A stretch of 64,000 bases of DNA from Trifolium pratense (GCF_020283565.1 NC_060063.1:42678856-42742855), one strand, 5' to 3'. Positions 44,072 to 54,639 are shown, numbered from the stretch's first letter. Made by a program: numbers and translations. Notes: generated by a model from the sequence alone, not told the origin.

Positions 44072-44842
44072 TTAGAGAGAATTCGACCTCGAATTTATAG
44101 CTTCAATACCTCCTGGATCAAAAATGAATCTAAAGAATCCATGACATGTAACAACTTCTACTTTAGAGAACTTTTCAATTTGATTAGCAAGAAATGTGTG
44201 TTTTCCTTTCCCTTGTGATTCATGGATATAATCATATTTCCAAAAATCGTAATTTCTTTCCACTCGTTGAGAAAGTTCTTCTTCATTCACCTGGTTGCCT
44301 TCATGACATAAAGAAAAATTGTTAGGCAATTGAATAATATTAGAAGAATCCCAACATTTGACAATACAAACCAACTTAGAAGAAGGTACTAGTGTAGTTT
44401 GTAGGCATGACTTCTTAGCACTTATTTTTGTCTCCCTCTCCTTGAACTCAATTGTCTCATTATTTCTCGTCTCCTCTAATTCTTCTTTTTCTTCATGATT
44501 TTTTTTATTGTCCCCTTCTTTCACAATAATATCTTTTTCTTTTGCCACACTTTCAATTTTCTCCTTACTCCATTCTCTTTCTTTTTCTCTATCCTTCTTT
44601 AGAGCTTTAAGGAGATCATTCAACAACACATCAAAATTTGCCGAATGACTTTTTATTTGTTCCTCACTTTTCATTCTTCTATCTTCTCTCTCCTTTTCTC
44701 TATCTCTTTTTCCATAATTTCTTCCAAGTTTCCTCTCGATGCGGTCAAAACTTTCATGAATTTTTTTAAACTCACTATGAAACAACTTCTCCATATCATT
44801 GAGAAAGAGTTCTATTTCTTCATCAAATTTTTTTCCAAACAT
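44072..44842 (-). CDS. Coiled-coil protein encoded by the small LTR element, function unknown
   Basis: 256 residues from MFGKKFDEEIELFLNDMEKL. The first ~140 residues are charged and helix-forming, rich in Lys, Glu and Arg (RDREKEREDRR, KKDREKEREWSKEK), typical of a coiled coil; the rest (SKLVCIVKCWDSSNIIQL... RFIFDPGGIEAINSRSNSL) is less biased. No zinc knuckle, protease or RT motif. It fills the interior of the element between the PPT and PBS positions, so it may be a Gag-like or accessory protein, but I recognise no family. The frame is intact. Confidence 0.55.
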   Translation of the reverse strand: MFGKKFDEEIELFLNDMEKLFHSEFKKIHESFDRIERKLGRNYGKRDREKEREDRRMKSEEQIKSHSANFDVLLNDLLKALKKDREKEREWSKEKIESVAKEKDIIVKEGDNKKNHEEKEELEETRNNETIEFKERETKISAKKSCLQTTLVPSSKLVCIVKCWDSSNIIQLPNNFSLCHEGNQVNEEELSQRVERNYDFWKYDYIHESQGKGKHTFLANQIEKFSKVEVVTCHGFFRFIFDPGGIEAINSRSNSL

Positions 44843-44970
44843 TTTTTTTTGAAATTTTTTTTTTCAACTTTTTTTTTTGAAGGTATGAAAAAGTACAATA
44901 AAATAAAATCAACAACAAAATTGAAAAGGATAGATAACACTAGATTTGAACGTAAGCTCTGATTACCAAA

Positions 44971-45863
44971 TGATGAGAAACACGGAGCGGTCGGAACAAA
45001 AAACAAGAGTTGAGATGGTGGATGTGGTGGAAAGACGCCACAATCGGGGTGGAAAACCGATTGATAAGTCGTGAGGACGCCACAACCGACTATGAAAGTC
45101 CCGGTTGATAAGTCAAAGGATAGCGCCACGGAAAACCGATAAGCTAAAGATAGGGTTCATAGAACCAAAGAGAACAAATCTCATATTTTTACTAAACTTC
45201 AAGTTGTTTTGAAAAGTACATGATATCCCTATTTATAGTCTATCCTACATAGTAGGATTTATTGTCCACTACCATATACTCCCTCCGGCCTCATTTTTAA
45301 GCAAAAATGTTCATTTGCACACTTATTAAAGAAGTTGTTATTTTTACTAAATTGCCCTTTATAATATATTAAATTTGTATTGGGACTATGCAATCATGTT
45401 AAAAAGTATAACAATTAATAGGGGTACTTTTGTAAGAATAGCAATAAATAAAGTTACTTTTAGTAACTTTTGCTTATATTTAAGGCCAAATTTTATTGTT
45501 GACTTTTGCTTACAAATGAGGCCGGAGGGAGTACATTCATGATAGATCTTAGAAAATTCCCACTAACCACTATAATGACTTAGTGCACCACTAGGAAGCA
45601 TCTAGAGAGCCTAGGGAGCAACTAAAAGTCATCTAAAAATCCTCCTAATACCAAAAACGAAAATTACAATAAAAATTAAGAAAATTGGACTTAATTCTTT
45701 TTTATTTAGTCCAATATTATTAGACTACAAAATCAAACCATTGATGCTTCTAATCATGTGAATTGGGCTTCAAGTTGGGCTCCAAGCATCTTCATCAAAA
45801 ATATTTTAGTGCATTTTTTTTTAAGTTTCTTTCCACATGCTTAGGCAACTCATGATCACATCA
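44971..45863 (-). repeat. Right (5') LTR of the small LTR element, with nested MITE
   Basis: 893 bp including a 253-bp Stowaway MITE plus its TA duplication; without them it is ~638 bp, as long as the left LTR. Confidence 0.85.
45279..45531. mobile_element. Stowaway-type MITE nested in an LTR
   Basis: Ends CTCCCTCCGGCCTCATTTTT and complement ACAAATGAGGCCGGAGGGAG, TA duplication at 45277-45278 and 45532-45533. The other LTR has the uninterrupted site (ACCATATACATTC, TA at 43729-43730), which proves the insertion and its boundaries. Confidence 0.95.
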
Positions 45864-46770
45864 AGTTGACGGAGTTCTTTTACAACAAATAACTTATCCG
45901 TGAATTCCAAATGCTTAGTACGATGTAAATAAATCCTTAATCGTTTAAATGTGATCTAACATGTGACAACACATAAGAGCATATGCCATTTAGTTTCCCC
46001 CGGAATGGGTTGTTAATAAGAACACTAAGAAATTAGAATAGTTGATCAACAGTGGTTAATTCCCAAACCACTTATTAGTATAGCTTTATACTATGAAAAG
46101 TTTTCGTACTTTAATATGGAATCCGTTGAGTTAAGTAATTAATGTGAGTAAGACCAACGTGGCATAGCTATGTCACAACGGGTAGTGGAGAACATCCTAA
46201 GTGTAGAACATCCTAAGAGGAGTACATTCTTAGTGGACCTTTCGAGACATACTCACCTCAGAAGCTTCCTGTAAAATGAACAAGATAATATTTGTGTGAT
46301 ACACCTTATTTATGTTATGTTATTCTTTAATGGATATAAGTTCAGTGATCAGCTATTTTTCAGGATTCCGGTGTTAGCACACCAAATAGAGGTAGTAAGA
46401 AATCCACTGAGGCTTAGTAGTCTCACCCCATAATTATTGATTATAGGTAACAGGTTTATCGTTCAAGAAGCTGAGGATTGGACGGATTAGTGAGGTTATT
46501 GAATTCTGCTCGTTGATCACCTGTTTCAAGCTAAATAAACACTTGTATAGGATTATGCTACATGTACATGTATTTAGTAGTTACCATGGCTCTAATGTAA
46601 ATATGTTAACAATTACATTGTGACAATTATAATTTTAAATAAATCATGTATATCTGGTATTTCCTTCAGACTACTTGTGTAATAGATCAGTTTTAATTCC
46701 GCAATTTTAATGTATTCCGATCCATTTAGACATGCTCCTATTGATATTCTAGATAAATCAATATGGGACG

Positions 46771-47744
46771 AGAGAGGTGAGGGAGTTGTTCATGAGATAA
46801 TTCTTGGCTCTTTAGAAAGGAAATAAAAAATGCAAATTAATTAGTGTTGGTGGTTTTGGGTTTTGAAACTTAAATCTAAGGCATGCATGAGTTGAAAGAT
46901 AGAAAAGAGAGAAGCTTTTGGAGTTGTGGTGGTGTTGATGTTCTGTTCGTGAGAGAGAGAGGTAAGAATAATGCATTCAGATTTCTCTTCTTTTTCCACT
47001 TTAATGAACCCCGTAGTTATTTCTTAGTTTTGACCCTCTTACATGTGATGAGGTGAGCAATTATCAGTTGGGTAATGATTTTAAACTGAGCTTTCAACAT
47101 AAGAACAAAGATTGAGGTTGAGATTGAAGAACAAAGCTTGAAGAAATTAAGAGGAATTGGAAGAGTTCTGAAACCCGTATTCTTGGACATGCCTTCAGTA
47201 AAAAGGCAACTGCTCTCTCCCTATAACTCGGATTGAGATGCCGCTTGATTCTTTGGAAAGCTAATGAAATCTCGGTCGTTTGGGTGTCAGGTTTGTGAAT
47301 TTTGGATAACAATTGAAGTCTGTAGACAATTTTTAATTGGAGGGTCTGATGCAGTATTTTATGAAGAAAATTATGGATACGGATCAAACGTACTCGAACT
47401 ACAAATTCTGCATTTCGGCGAGTTCCAGAGACGTCGTTAGTGCGGTTCAACTGCAATTTCAGGTGGATTTGTTTAAGTAGAGACATGGCAACCATATGTC
47501 CAAAGCATAGGAATTTATTTATTTTACAAGTTAATAACATTGATGATATAGTTAGATTAGTACCTTTGAAATGTTTGAGTAATTCTTTCCCCATTGCTTA
47601 TAAGTGATGTGAATGTGTTTAATAATCATAATTTCATGAAGTATAAGTTAGGGGTCAATGGGGCTTTGCTAAGAGTGGATTTAAGAACTGTTTTTGTTGT
47701 TTTAAGTCCCGGACGACTCCCGATTCGTACAATAATGATCCTTA
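46771..47744. other. Spacer between the two LTR-like copies
   Basis: Contains GAGAGAGAGAG-type leader sequence, CTCCCTATAACTCGGATTGA and a 166-codon minus-strand open frame (47094-47594) without recognisable domains. It may be the 5' part of the LTR of copy 2, in which case that LTR was several kb long. Confidence 0.4.
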
Positions 47745-50183
47745 AATATTAAACATGTTTCCACACCATTTCAACATCAATGTTTAGGGTGAAATGATGA
47801 TAACTTAGAGGCTTATGACTTGTGCAAATTCCCCATAGATTAGACATTTTAACATCATATTCGATTATGGTTTATATTGTGGTGACCATTTCGAGTTGAC
47901 TGTTTTTATAACCGTTAATCTATCCGTGAACTCTAAGTGCTTAGCACAACATAAGTAAATCCTAAATTGTCTAAATGAGTGTTAACGTATATCGACTCGT
48001 GAGAGCATAAGCTATTTAGTTCCCCGAGATGAGTTGTCAAATTAAGAACACTAAGAACTAGAATAGTCGAGTAGATTAGTGGTTAACGCCCAAACCATCA
48101 TTTAGTATAAACTCGATTATAGTAGGATTGCCCACATTAATAGGAATCCTTTAAGTAAATAATGTGAGCAGTGACCAATGTGGCATAGCTGTGTCACAAA
48201 GGGTAGAGGAGAACATCCTGAGTGGATATCCTGAGTGGAGAACATCCTAAACGGAGAACATCCTAGTGGACCTTTCGAGACATACTCACCTCGGAAGCTT
48301 CCTGTAAAATGGATAAAGATTATAATTGTTTTTGTTGTTACCGGTGTTAAAACCGATTAAGAAAGATTTTTCAGATACCGAAGATATTACTATGTTGAGT
48401 CGCGGACTAGGTCGCTCTCTTTAAGACGTTTCGCGGCACTGTCCAAAATTGTGCAAGCAGATTATCAACCACGAAGTCCCCAGGATAAAACAGCACAATT
48501 ACAACTGTATACCGATTAGCTACTGCACTGTAGAAATCGGTCAAGAATTACACCTTCATGAATGGTGCTACAACACCACTCGAATTGATACTACGATATC
48601 AATATAGGAATCTATGGTACTACGATACCACCTTTATTGATACTACAATATCAATAGATAAACAAATGGTACTACAATACCATTCTCATATGATATCATT
48701 CAAATGTGGTACTAAGATCATTCAGGGATTATGGTACTAAGATCATTCTTGATTTGTAGGAAACTAGTGATACATTATTCACCTTTAAACCAAATTAATA
48801 ATAATAAGGTTCATTTTATGTTCAAAATTTCAAACTAGTGAAATAACAAGGAGAGAATCCATGTTACAGACATCGACAAGGTTCGTGATCGATATCAAGT
48901 TCTTAATCAAATAAATTCGTCAAAACTGAAAACAACAATTTGATAACCAAAAGCATATTAACAATTGAATATCATCATCAATGAAAAACCCCTTTTTATT
49001 TTGTTTACAAATATGACAAAAAATGTTTATGTACTCCAATCATAAATATTATCAAATGTAGCAGTCATGTTTTTAATAGGAACAAGCAATATTGTTAACT
49101 CGATATTATAAGAAACATTCAAAGTTCGTATTTACGGCAAATTATACCGAAAGCAGCAAATGCATATTCTAATTTAAGACTCACATATATGCATCCAAAT
49201 TTTATTTTGGTTCTTGTTCCACATGACCACTTGAACATTTTCAAAACAAGTAAAAATGAGCATACCTGAAATAATAGTAGGTAGCACGATATGAGATATT
49301 CATCAGAATTATTTGCTCGCATTGCAAGCACCTCTCATTGTTCCAGCCGTATCATATGTTAGGTTTAGGACTCAAATGGGAAAACTAACTGGCGGTGGCG
49401 GCACATCACTAGAATGTGGTATTTTTCCTCTCTATTCCAAATGTCTTTATCCCAAAAGACTTGCACATATATTGTGACACATATTGTAACCGAAGAAAAT
49501 AAATAAATTGTACAATGAAGTCTCACATTAGTGAGATTTAACACCTCATTTATTCATTTATTTATTCTCAAATACACTAGTATAATTTTATTCATTTATT
49601 TATTCTCAAATACACTAGTATAATATACACACTAAAATGTTTTAGTATCCAATGTGGGACTCAATTTTATTTTCAATTCACACACAAATGTGAACTTTCT
49701 TCCAACAGTGTTCTACACCTCTAATTATGTTATGCTATTCTTTAATGAATATATATTATTGGTGAACATTTGTTCAAAGCACGGTGTTAGCACACCAAGT
49801 AGTGGATGGGTAGTAAGAAATCCACTGAGGCTTAGTAGTTTCACCCCACAATTATTTGATTATAGGTAACAGGTTGATCATTCAAGAAGCTAAGGATTGG
49901 ACAAATTAGCGAGTTTATGGAAGTCTGTTTGATGGTTACTTGTTTCCAACTTAAGAAACTCTTTTATAGGATAATGCTATATGTACATGTATTTATGAGC
50001 TATCATGGCTCTGATGTAAAGTTGTTAACGATTACATTATGACAGTTTATTCAGTTTAGTTAAACCATGTAATGTTGGTATTTTCCTCAGACTACTTTGT
50101 GTAGAACTCAATTTATTCCGAACTTTAATGTATTCCGATTCAGATATGTATGCTCTTGTTGATATTCTAGATAAGGGGTGTTA
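47745..50183 (+). repeat. Old LTR-like sequence, copy 2, split by an insertion, ending at a PBS-like site
   Basis: Pieces 47745-48332 and 49708-50183 match copy 1. The right end GGGGTGTTATA is followed by ATTGGTATCAGG (from about 50187), resembling a decayed tRNA-Met primer site, so this is a 5' LTR or LTR fragment on the plus strand whose internal region has been replaced by the fructokinase pseudogene. Confidence 0.7.
48333..49707. mobile_element. Probable solo LTR (~1.4 kb) inserted in LTR-like copy 2
   Basis: Begins TGTTGTTACC and ends CTTCCAACA, the TGTT..AACA ends common in Copia LTRs, and contains a CAATGTGGGACTCAA motif near its end. The flanks are GTTTT (48328-48332) and GTGTT (49708-49712), a 5-bp duplication with one mismatch. 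Comparison with copy 1 shows that the host sequence is continuous once it is removed. The interior has repeated TGGTACTAAGATCATTC phrases and a 37-bp tandem duplication (49551-49622), and no protein. Confidence 0.65.
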
Positions 50184-50362
50184 TAATTGGTATCAGGTGA
50201 AGGCCATATCATTTTTTTTCCATAGAGTTGAGAAAGTCAAAACTCATGTCCTACCTTTTTTAACCCATTTTTATTGTTGAATTAAATAAATTTTAAAACT
50301 TCCTTAGAAATATAATGTACTTAATTGTAGATTGTACCTTGAAATAATACTCTTGGGTGTAG

Positions 50363-51530
50363 TATTCTGAAGATGATATGCTTCTGGATAAGTCAGAGCT
50401 TGATCGAAACCTCATTGAGAAGGTGTCTTGAATTTTTGTCTCTGTTTATAAAATGTTTATAAAGGCCTCTTTGGTATATAAGTCTGTAAAGTTTTAATAC
50501 TAATTGCAGCCAAAAATATTCCATTATGGTTCCATCAGTTTGATTGACGAGCCATGCAAATCAGCTCATCTTGCTGCTTTGAGAATGGCTAAAGACTCCG
50601 ATTGAATAATTGCATCCTCTCATATGATCCCAACCAATTTGAGATAGGCACTATGGCCATCAGCTGAGGCTGCTCGGAATGGTATAATGAGCATATGGGA
50701 ACTAGCCGATGTCATAAAGATTAGTTTTTATTTGAACTAGCATATGGGAGGACACATGTGCCATTTATCATATACACTTCATAAATGCCACTACCCATTG
50801 TTTAATTTTTTATTTTATTTTCTGTTTTGTTTCAAAAATAAGCATTCCATCATTTAATATGTAATGCAGATTAGTAAAGAAGATATTACCTTTTTGACTT
50901 GTGGTGATGATCCTTATGATGATGATGTTGTATTAAATAAGCTTTTTCACCCTCATATCGAGCTTCTAATTGTTACCGAAGGGTCAGAGGGTTGTAGACA
51001 TTACACCAAGGTAACTAGGTAAGCTTGCCAAAGTCAGTTAACTCAGTTATAATCCTTCATTTCAATATTTTATTTTGCTCTTCGTTCTGAAACTTGACTT
51101 GAGCAAGGTTTGCTTCTAGGTTCAGTATTTCACAATGTTATCTTATCACGCCAGTGACCAGTGTAATAGTGATTGTCAAATTTGTGTGCAATTCAGGATT
51201 TTAAGGGCAGAGTTGCAGGTTTCAAAGCTAAACCAGTTGACACAACAGGTGCTAGCGACGCATTTGTTAGCGGATTTCTGTACAGCTTAGCTTCTGACCC
51301 AAGTATACTCAAGGTAAGGCAGATATTTTTACACATTCTAGTTGTTGTTTCAGAAAATGTGTGAATGTTATGTTTGGAGCTGATGGGTTTATTTTATGTG
51401 GCAGGACAAAGAGAATCTCCGAAAAGCGCTATATTTCGCCAATGTATGTGGTGGAATCACGGTGATGGAGAGAGGGGCAATTCCTGCACTACTTACAAAA
51501 GACGCCGTCCTGCAATTTGATGCAAAATAG
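50363..51530 (+). pseudogene. 5'-truncated fructokinase (pfkB family) pseudogene
   Basis: Exons 50363-50422, 50510-50719, 50870-51010, 51197-51313, 51405-51530 match the C-terminal two thirds of plant fructokinase, which phosphorylates fructose to fructose 6-phosphate: [76 protein letters not shown] and GAIPALLTKDAVLQFDAK. Defects: the N-terminal exons with the substrate-binding Gly motifs are absent; exon 2 has a frame-breaking insertion with stops near 50604; the donor at 50720 is AT instead of GT; and the catalytic GAGD motif is GASD. The last three exons are open with good splice sites. An old LTR sequence lies immediately upstream. Confidence 0.9.
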
Positions 51531-51715
51531 CAACACCAACAGTTCCTCTGTTATCAAATGTATTGTTTGTTGTATTTTAAACTATAGCTTGGGTGACGCG
51601 GAGCTTCTTTTGTATCATTGTCATTTAGGCTGTATTCTTCTACTGTATAATAAGTTCAATTTGAGTTGCTATCTCAAGCTATGATGGCTTATACAGTTAT
51701 GCATAGCAGCAGCTG
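51531..51715. other. 3' flank of the fructokinase pseudogene
   Basis: Normal 3'-UTR-like sequence up to about 51703, where the GC-rich repeat of the foldback begins abruptly. Confidence 0.5.
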
Positions 51716-53536
51716 AGCCCTTGCTCCACCTGCAGTAGCTGCCGGTGACCCCGCTGCAGCCCTTGCTCCACCTGAGATAGCTGCCGCTGCCGGTGACCCC
51801 GCTGCAGCCCTGGCTCTACCTGAAGTAGCTGCCGGTGACCCTGCTGCAGCCGTTGCTCCACCTGAAGTAGCTGCCGGTTACCCTGCTGCAGCCGTTGCCC
51901 CTGCTGCAGCCCTTGCTCCACCTGCAGTAGCTGCCGGTGACCCCGCTGCAGCCCTTGCTCCACCTGAGATAGCTGCCGCTGCCGGTGACCCCGCTGCAGA
52001 CCTGGCTCTACCTGAAGTAGCTGCCGGTGACCCTGCTGCAGCCCTTGCTCCACCTGCAGTCGCTGCCGGTGCCCCTGGGCCTGCTGGCCCCCCTGAAGAT
52101 CCTGGTCCCATCCCTGGTCTGCCAGATGTTCGTATTGTCAGTGCTCTTGGGTTTCGAAGTGTTCTTGCTAGAGCTAGGCGGGAGCACGCCAGATTCAATG
52201 TAGTTGTGGGATGGGGTGTGTCCGACCGCGACTATCGAATCATCAACAATCAAGTCTGGGCTGATAATGTCCGTCACCATAGGGATGATAAGGTTAAAAG
52301 TCGGTGGAGGGAGGGTCATGATGGGTGGTATCTCGTCATATAAGGTAGTTGGGTGTTTATGTGACGTTTTTATGTGATGTTTTTTGAACAAGTGTTTATG
52401 TGATGTTTTTTGAACAATTGTTTATGTGATGTTTTTATGTGATGTTCCTTGTTTATGTAATATTTCAGAACCTTAAATTGAAATATTTGGTTTTTATGTG
52501 ATGTTCCTTGTTTTTTGAAATATTCGATATAAGTGTTTCACTAGCTACATTAAGTAATCTCTTTTCCTATAAATATGTGACAGATGTGATGTGCTATATT
52601 ACCAATACATCTCTTTTCCTACGACCAATGTATTGGTAATATAGCACATCACATCTGTCACATATTTATAGGAAAAGAGATTACTTAATGTAGCTAGTGA
52701 AACACTTATATCGAATATTTCAAAAAACAAGGAACATCACATAAAAACCAAATATTTCAATTTAAGGTTCTGAAATATTACATAAACAAGGAACATCACA
52801 TAAAAACATCACATAAACAATTGTTCAAAAAACATCACATAAACACTTGTTCAAAAAACATCACATAAAAACGTCACATAAACACCCAACTACCTTATAT
52901 GACGAGATACCACCCATCATGACCCTCCCTCCACCGACTTTTAACCTTATCATCCCTATGGTGACGGACATTATCAGCCCAGACTTGATTGTTGATGATT
53001 CGATAGTCGCGGTCGGACACACCCCATCCCACAACTACATTGAATCTGGCGTGCTCCCGCCTAGCTCTAGCAAGAACACTTCGAAACCCAAGAGCACTGA
53101 CAATACGAACATCTGGCAGACCAGGGATGGGACCAGGATCTTCAGGGGGACCAGGGGGCCAGCAGGCCCAGGGGCACCGGCACCGGCAGCGACTGCAGGT
53201 GGAGCAAGGGCTGCAGCAGGGTCACCGGCAGCTACTTCAGGTAGAGCCAGGTCTGCAGCGGGGTCACCGGCAGCGGCAGCTATCTCAGGTGGAGCAAGGG
53301 CTGCAGCGGGGTCACCGGCAGCTACTGCAGGTGGAGCAAGGGCTGCAGCAGGGGCAACGGCTGCAGCAGGGTAACCGGCAGCTACTTCAGGTGGAGCAAC
53401 GGCTGCAGCAGGGTCACCGGCAGCTACTTCAGGTAGAGCCAGGGCTGCAGCGGGGTCACCGGCAGCGGCAGCTATCTCAGGTGGAGCAAGGGCTGCAGCG
53501 GGGTCACCGGCAGCTACTGCAGGTGGAGCAAGGGCT
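51716..53536. repeat. Near-perfect long inverted repeat (foldback), arms ~0.9 kb, 17-nt spacer
   Basis: Left arm 51716-52610 and right arm 52628-53536 are reverse complements. The centre is ACCAATACAT (52601-52610), spacer 52611-52627, ATGTATTGGT (52628-52637). A 128-codon minus-strand frame starting MFKKHHIKTSHKHPTTLYDE (52391) recurs on plus at 52847 for its first ~100 codons. The arms differ mainly by two short indels, a 6-nt and an 8-nt gain in the right arm around 53150-53200. No element ends or target duplications are seen. Transcription would give a dsRNA of about 900 bp. Confidence 0.95.
51717..52343 (+). pseudogene. Ala/Pro-rich repeat protein, left-arm copy without start
   Basis: An open frame of 208 codons with no upstream start or promoter. 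About nine units of the AxAPPEVAAGDPAA type come first, then a non-repetitive C-terminal part: DPGPIPGLPDVRIVSALGFR, then HARFNVVVGWGVSDRDYRII and ending GHDGWYLVI before TAA at 52341-52343. The C-terminal part looks like genuine coding sequence (no stops, balanced composition) but I recognise no family. It is the mirror copy of the right-arm gene and keeps the frame that the right arm has lost, so it probably shows the original C terminus. Confidence 0.6.
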
Positions 53537-53673
53537 GCAGCAGGGGCAACGGCTGCAGCAGGGTTACCGGCAGCTACTTCAGGTGGAGCAACGGCTGCAG
53601 CAGCTGCAGCATGGGCGGTGGACGGACCAGCTTTAGCTTTGGCTTTGGCTTTTTCTTTGGTCTTGAATCCCAT
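53035..53673 (-). CDS. Ala/Pro-rich repeat protein of unknown function, right arm
   Basis: The ATG at 53673-53671 lies directly after a splice acceptor (TTATTCCACAG|ATGGG), implying a 5' UTR intron. 212 residues: a basic start (MGFKTKEKAKAKAKAG), an Ala run, then about twelve imperfect 13-residue units of the kind APPEVAAGDPAAA (39-bp minisatellite at DNA level), then a C terminus that reads out of frame relative to the left arm because of the 8-nt insertion (FVLSVLLGFEVFLLELGG). The GC-rich repeat contrasts sharply with AT-rich surroundings. A TATA box and telo-box lie upstream at 54.6 kb. No known domain; it could be a structural or nucleic-acid-binding repeat protein, or a broken copy. Confidence 0.55.
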   Translation of the reverse strand: MGFKTKEKAKAKAKAGPSTAHAAAAAAVAPPEVAAGNPAAAVAPAAALAPPAVAAGDPAAALAPPEIAAAAGDPAAALALPEVAAGDPAAAVAPPEVAAGYPAAAVAPAAALAPPAVAAGDPAAALAPPEIAAAAGDPAADLALPEVAAGDPAAALAPPAVAAGAGAPGPAGPLVPLKILVPSLVCQMFVLSVLLGFEVFLLELGGSTPDSM

Positions 53674-53773
53674 CTGTGGAATAAACAGCAAGATACAAAC
53701 TATTAAAAACAACATCTATTAAAACCAAACCATCTAATTGAACGATTCCTCAATAACATATGATCAAACTACA

Positions 53774-54190
53774 ACATATAAAACAACTGAGATAACTCAA
53801 AAATAATAGATGATCTTTTTGATGAAACCAAACCACCTAATGAATGATTCCTCAAAAACACAAATGAGATAACTCTATAGCAACTGAGATAACTCTATGT
53901 TCAAGAAACAGATCAAATTACAACATATAAAGCAACTGAGATAACTCAAAAATAATAGATGATCTTTTTGATGAAACCAAACCACATAATGAATAATTCC
54001 TCAAAAACAAAAATGAGATAACTCTATAGCAACTGAGATAACTCTATATTCAAGAAACAGATCAAATTACAACATATAAAGCAACTGAGATAACTCAAAA
54101 ATAAGAGATGATCTTTTGATGAAACCAAACCACCTAATGAATGATTCCTCAAAAACACAAATGAGATAACTCTAAATAAGATGATCATTT
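53774..54190. repeat. 149-bp tandem repeat, about 2.8 copies
   Basis: ACATATAAARCAACTGAGAT begins units at 53774, 53923 and 54072. Units are over 95% alike by eye. The array lies in the presumed 5' UTR intron of the Ala/Pro-rich gene. Confidence 0.92.
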
Positions 54191-54596
54191 TTTGGGTACA
54201 TTAAATTATGATGCAAATGTTATAGAATACTCTATTTAGCAACTGAGAAAACTCGATACACTATCCAGGAATAAAGAAAAGATACAATTTACTCTTAAGA
54301 CCCAAAAAAACACCTAATAGACCAGAAAGATTATACAAATAATGAACAATGAAATTGTGTAAAAACATAAAAACTTTTTCCTTCAATCTGTTATCTTATG
54401 AGCTAGCAATAACGGATTAATCCTAATCCTAATTGAGAGGTAGATAATCCTAATTGAACTTCCACAAACATAGGCTAGCAAAACAAAACCCATTAGAGGA
54501 ATATTAAAAATGTTCGCTGAATCCAAACCTTGACAAAATGTGAATTGAAGGTCAAATGGATTTAGAAATGTTATGCGGCAGAACAAAAGTAAAAAC

Positions 54597-54636
54597 AAAC
54601 CCTAAACCCTAATTCAGAGACTCCCTATTTTATAGC
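54597..54636 (-). promoter_or_regulatory. TATA box and telo-box promoter of the Ala/Pro-rich gene
   Basis: On the minus strand GCTATAAAATAGGG (54636-54623) is a good plant TATA box. About 20-30 nt downstream lies a double telo-box, AAACCCTAAACCCTAA on plus at 54597-54612. In plants telo-boxes near the start site are typical of ribosomal-protein and other translation or cell-cycle genes. The inferred start is near 54600, with transcription leftward into the foldback. Confidence 0.55.
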
Positions 54637-54639
54637 ACA

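Larger units (their letters stand above)
43425..45863 (-). mobile_element. Small non-autonomous LTR retrotransposon (LARD/TRIM-like)
   Basis: LTRs of ~636 bp flank a ~910-bp interior. LTR ends are TGATG...CATCA on plus, and the target duplication AGTTG is at 43420-43424 and 45864-45868. On the minus strand a purine tract (AAGAGGGAGAGAAAGA) abuts the left LTR and TGGTAATCAGAGC, resembling the tRNA-Met PBS with one extra base, abuts the right LTR. The interior encodes only one 256-codon frame, with no protease, RT or integrase, so an autonomous partner must supply them. The empty site is visible in copy 2 of the host repeat near 47900 (CGAGTTGAC). Confidence 0.85.
43270..46770 (+). repeat. Old LTR-like sequence, copy 1, split by an insertion
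   Basis: Pieces 43270-43424 and 45864-46770 together (~1.06 kb) match copy 2 at 47745-50183 along their length. Shared phrases include GGCTTATGACTTGTGCAA, AGAACATCCTAA, GGACCTTTCGAGACATACTC, GGTGTTAGCACACCAA and TTGATATTCTAGATAA. It is probably part of an old gypsy-type LTR because copy 2 runs into a PBS-like sequence. Confidence 0.75.

Noticed and set aside
47094..47594. 166-codon minus-strand open frame
   Set aside because: Composition is unbiased and no motif is recognisable; it overlaps what looks like LTR-derived sequence and has no promoter or splice context.
53774..54190. Regularly spaced repeats reminiscent of an array
   Set aside because: The units are 149 bp, contiguous and without unique spacers, so this is an ordinary tandem repeat; CRISPR arrays are not expected in plant nuclear DNA.
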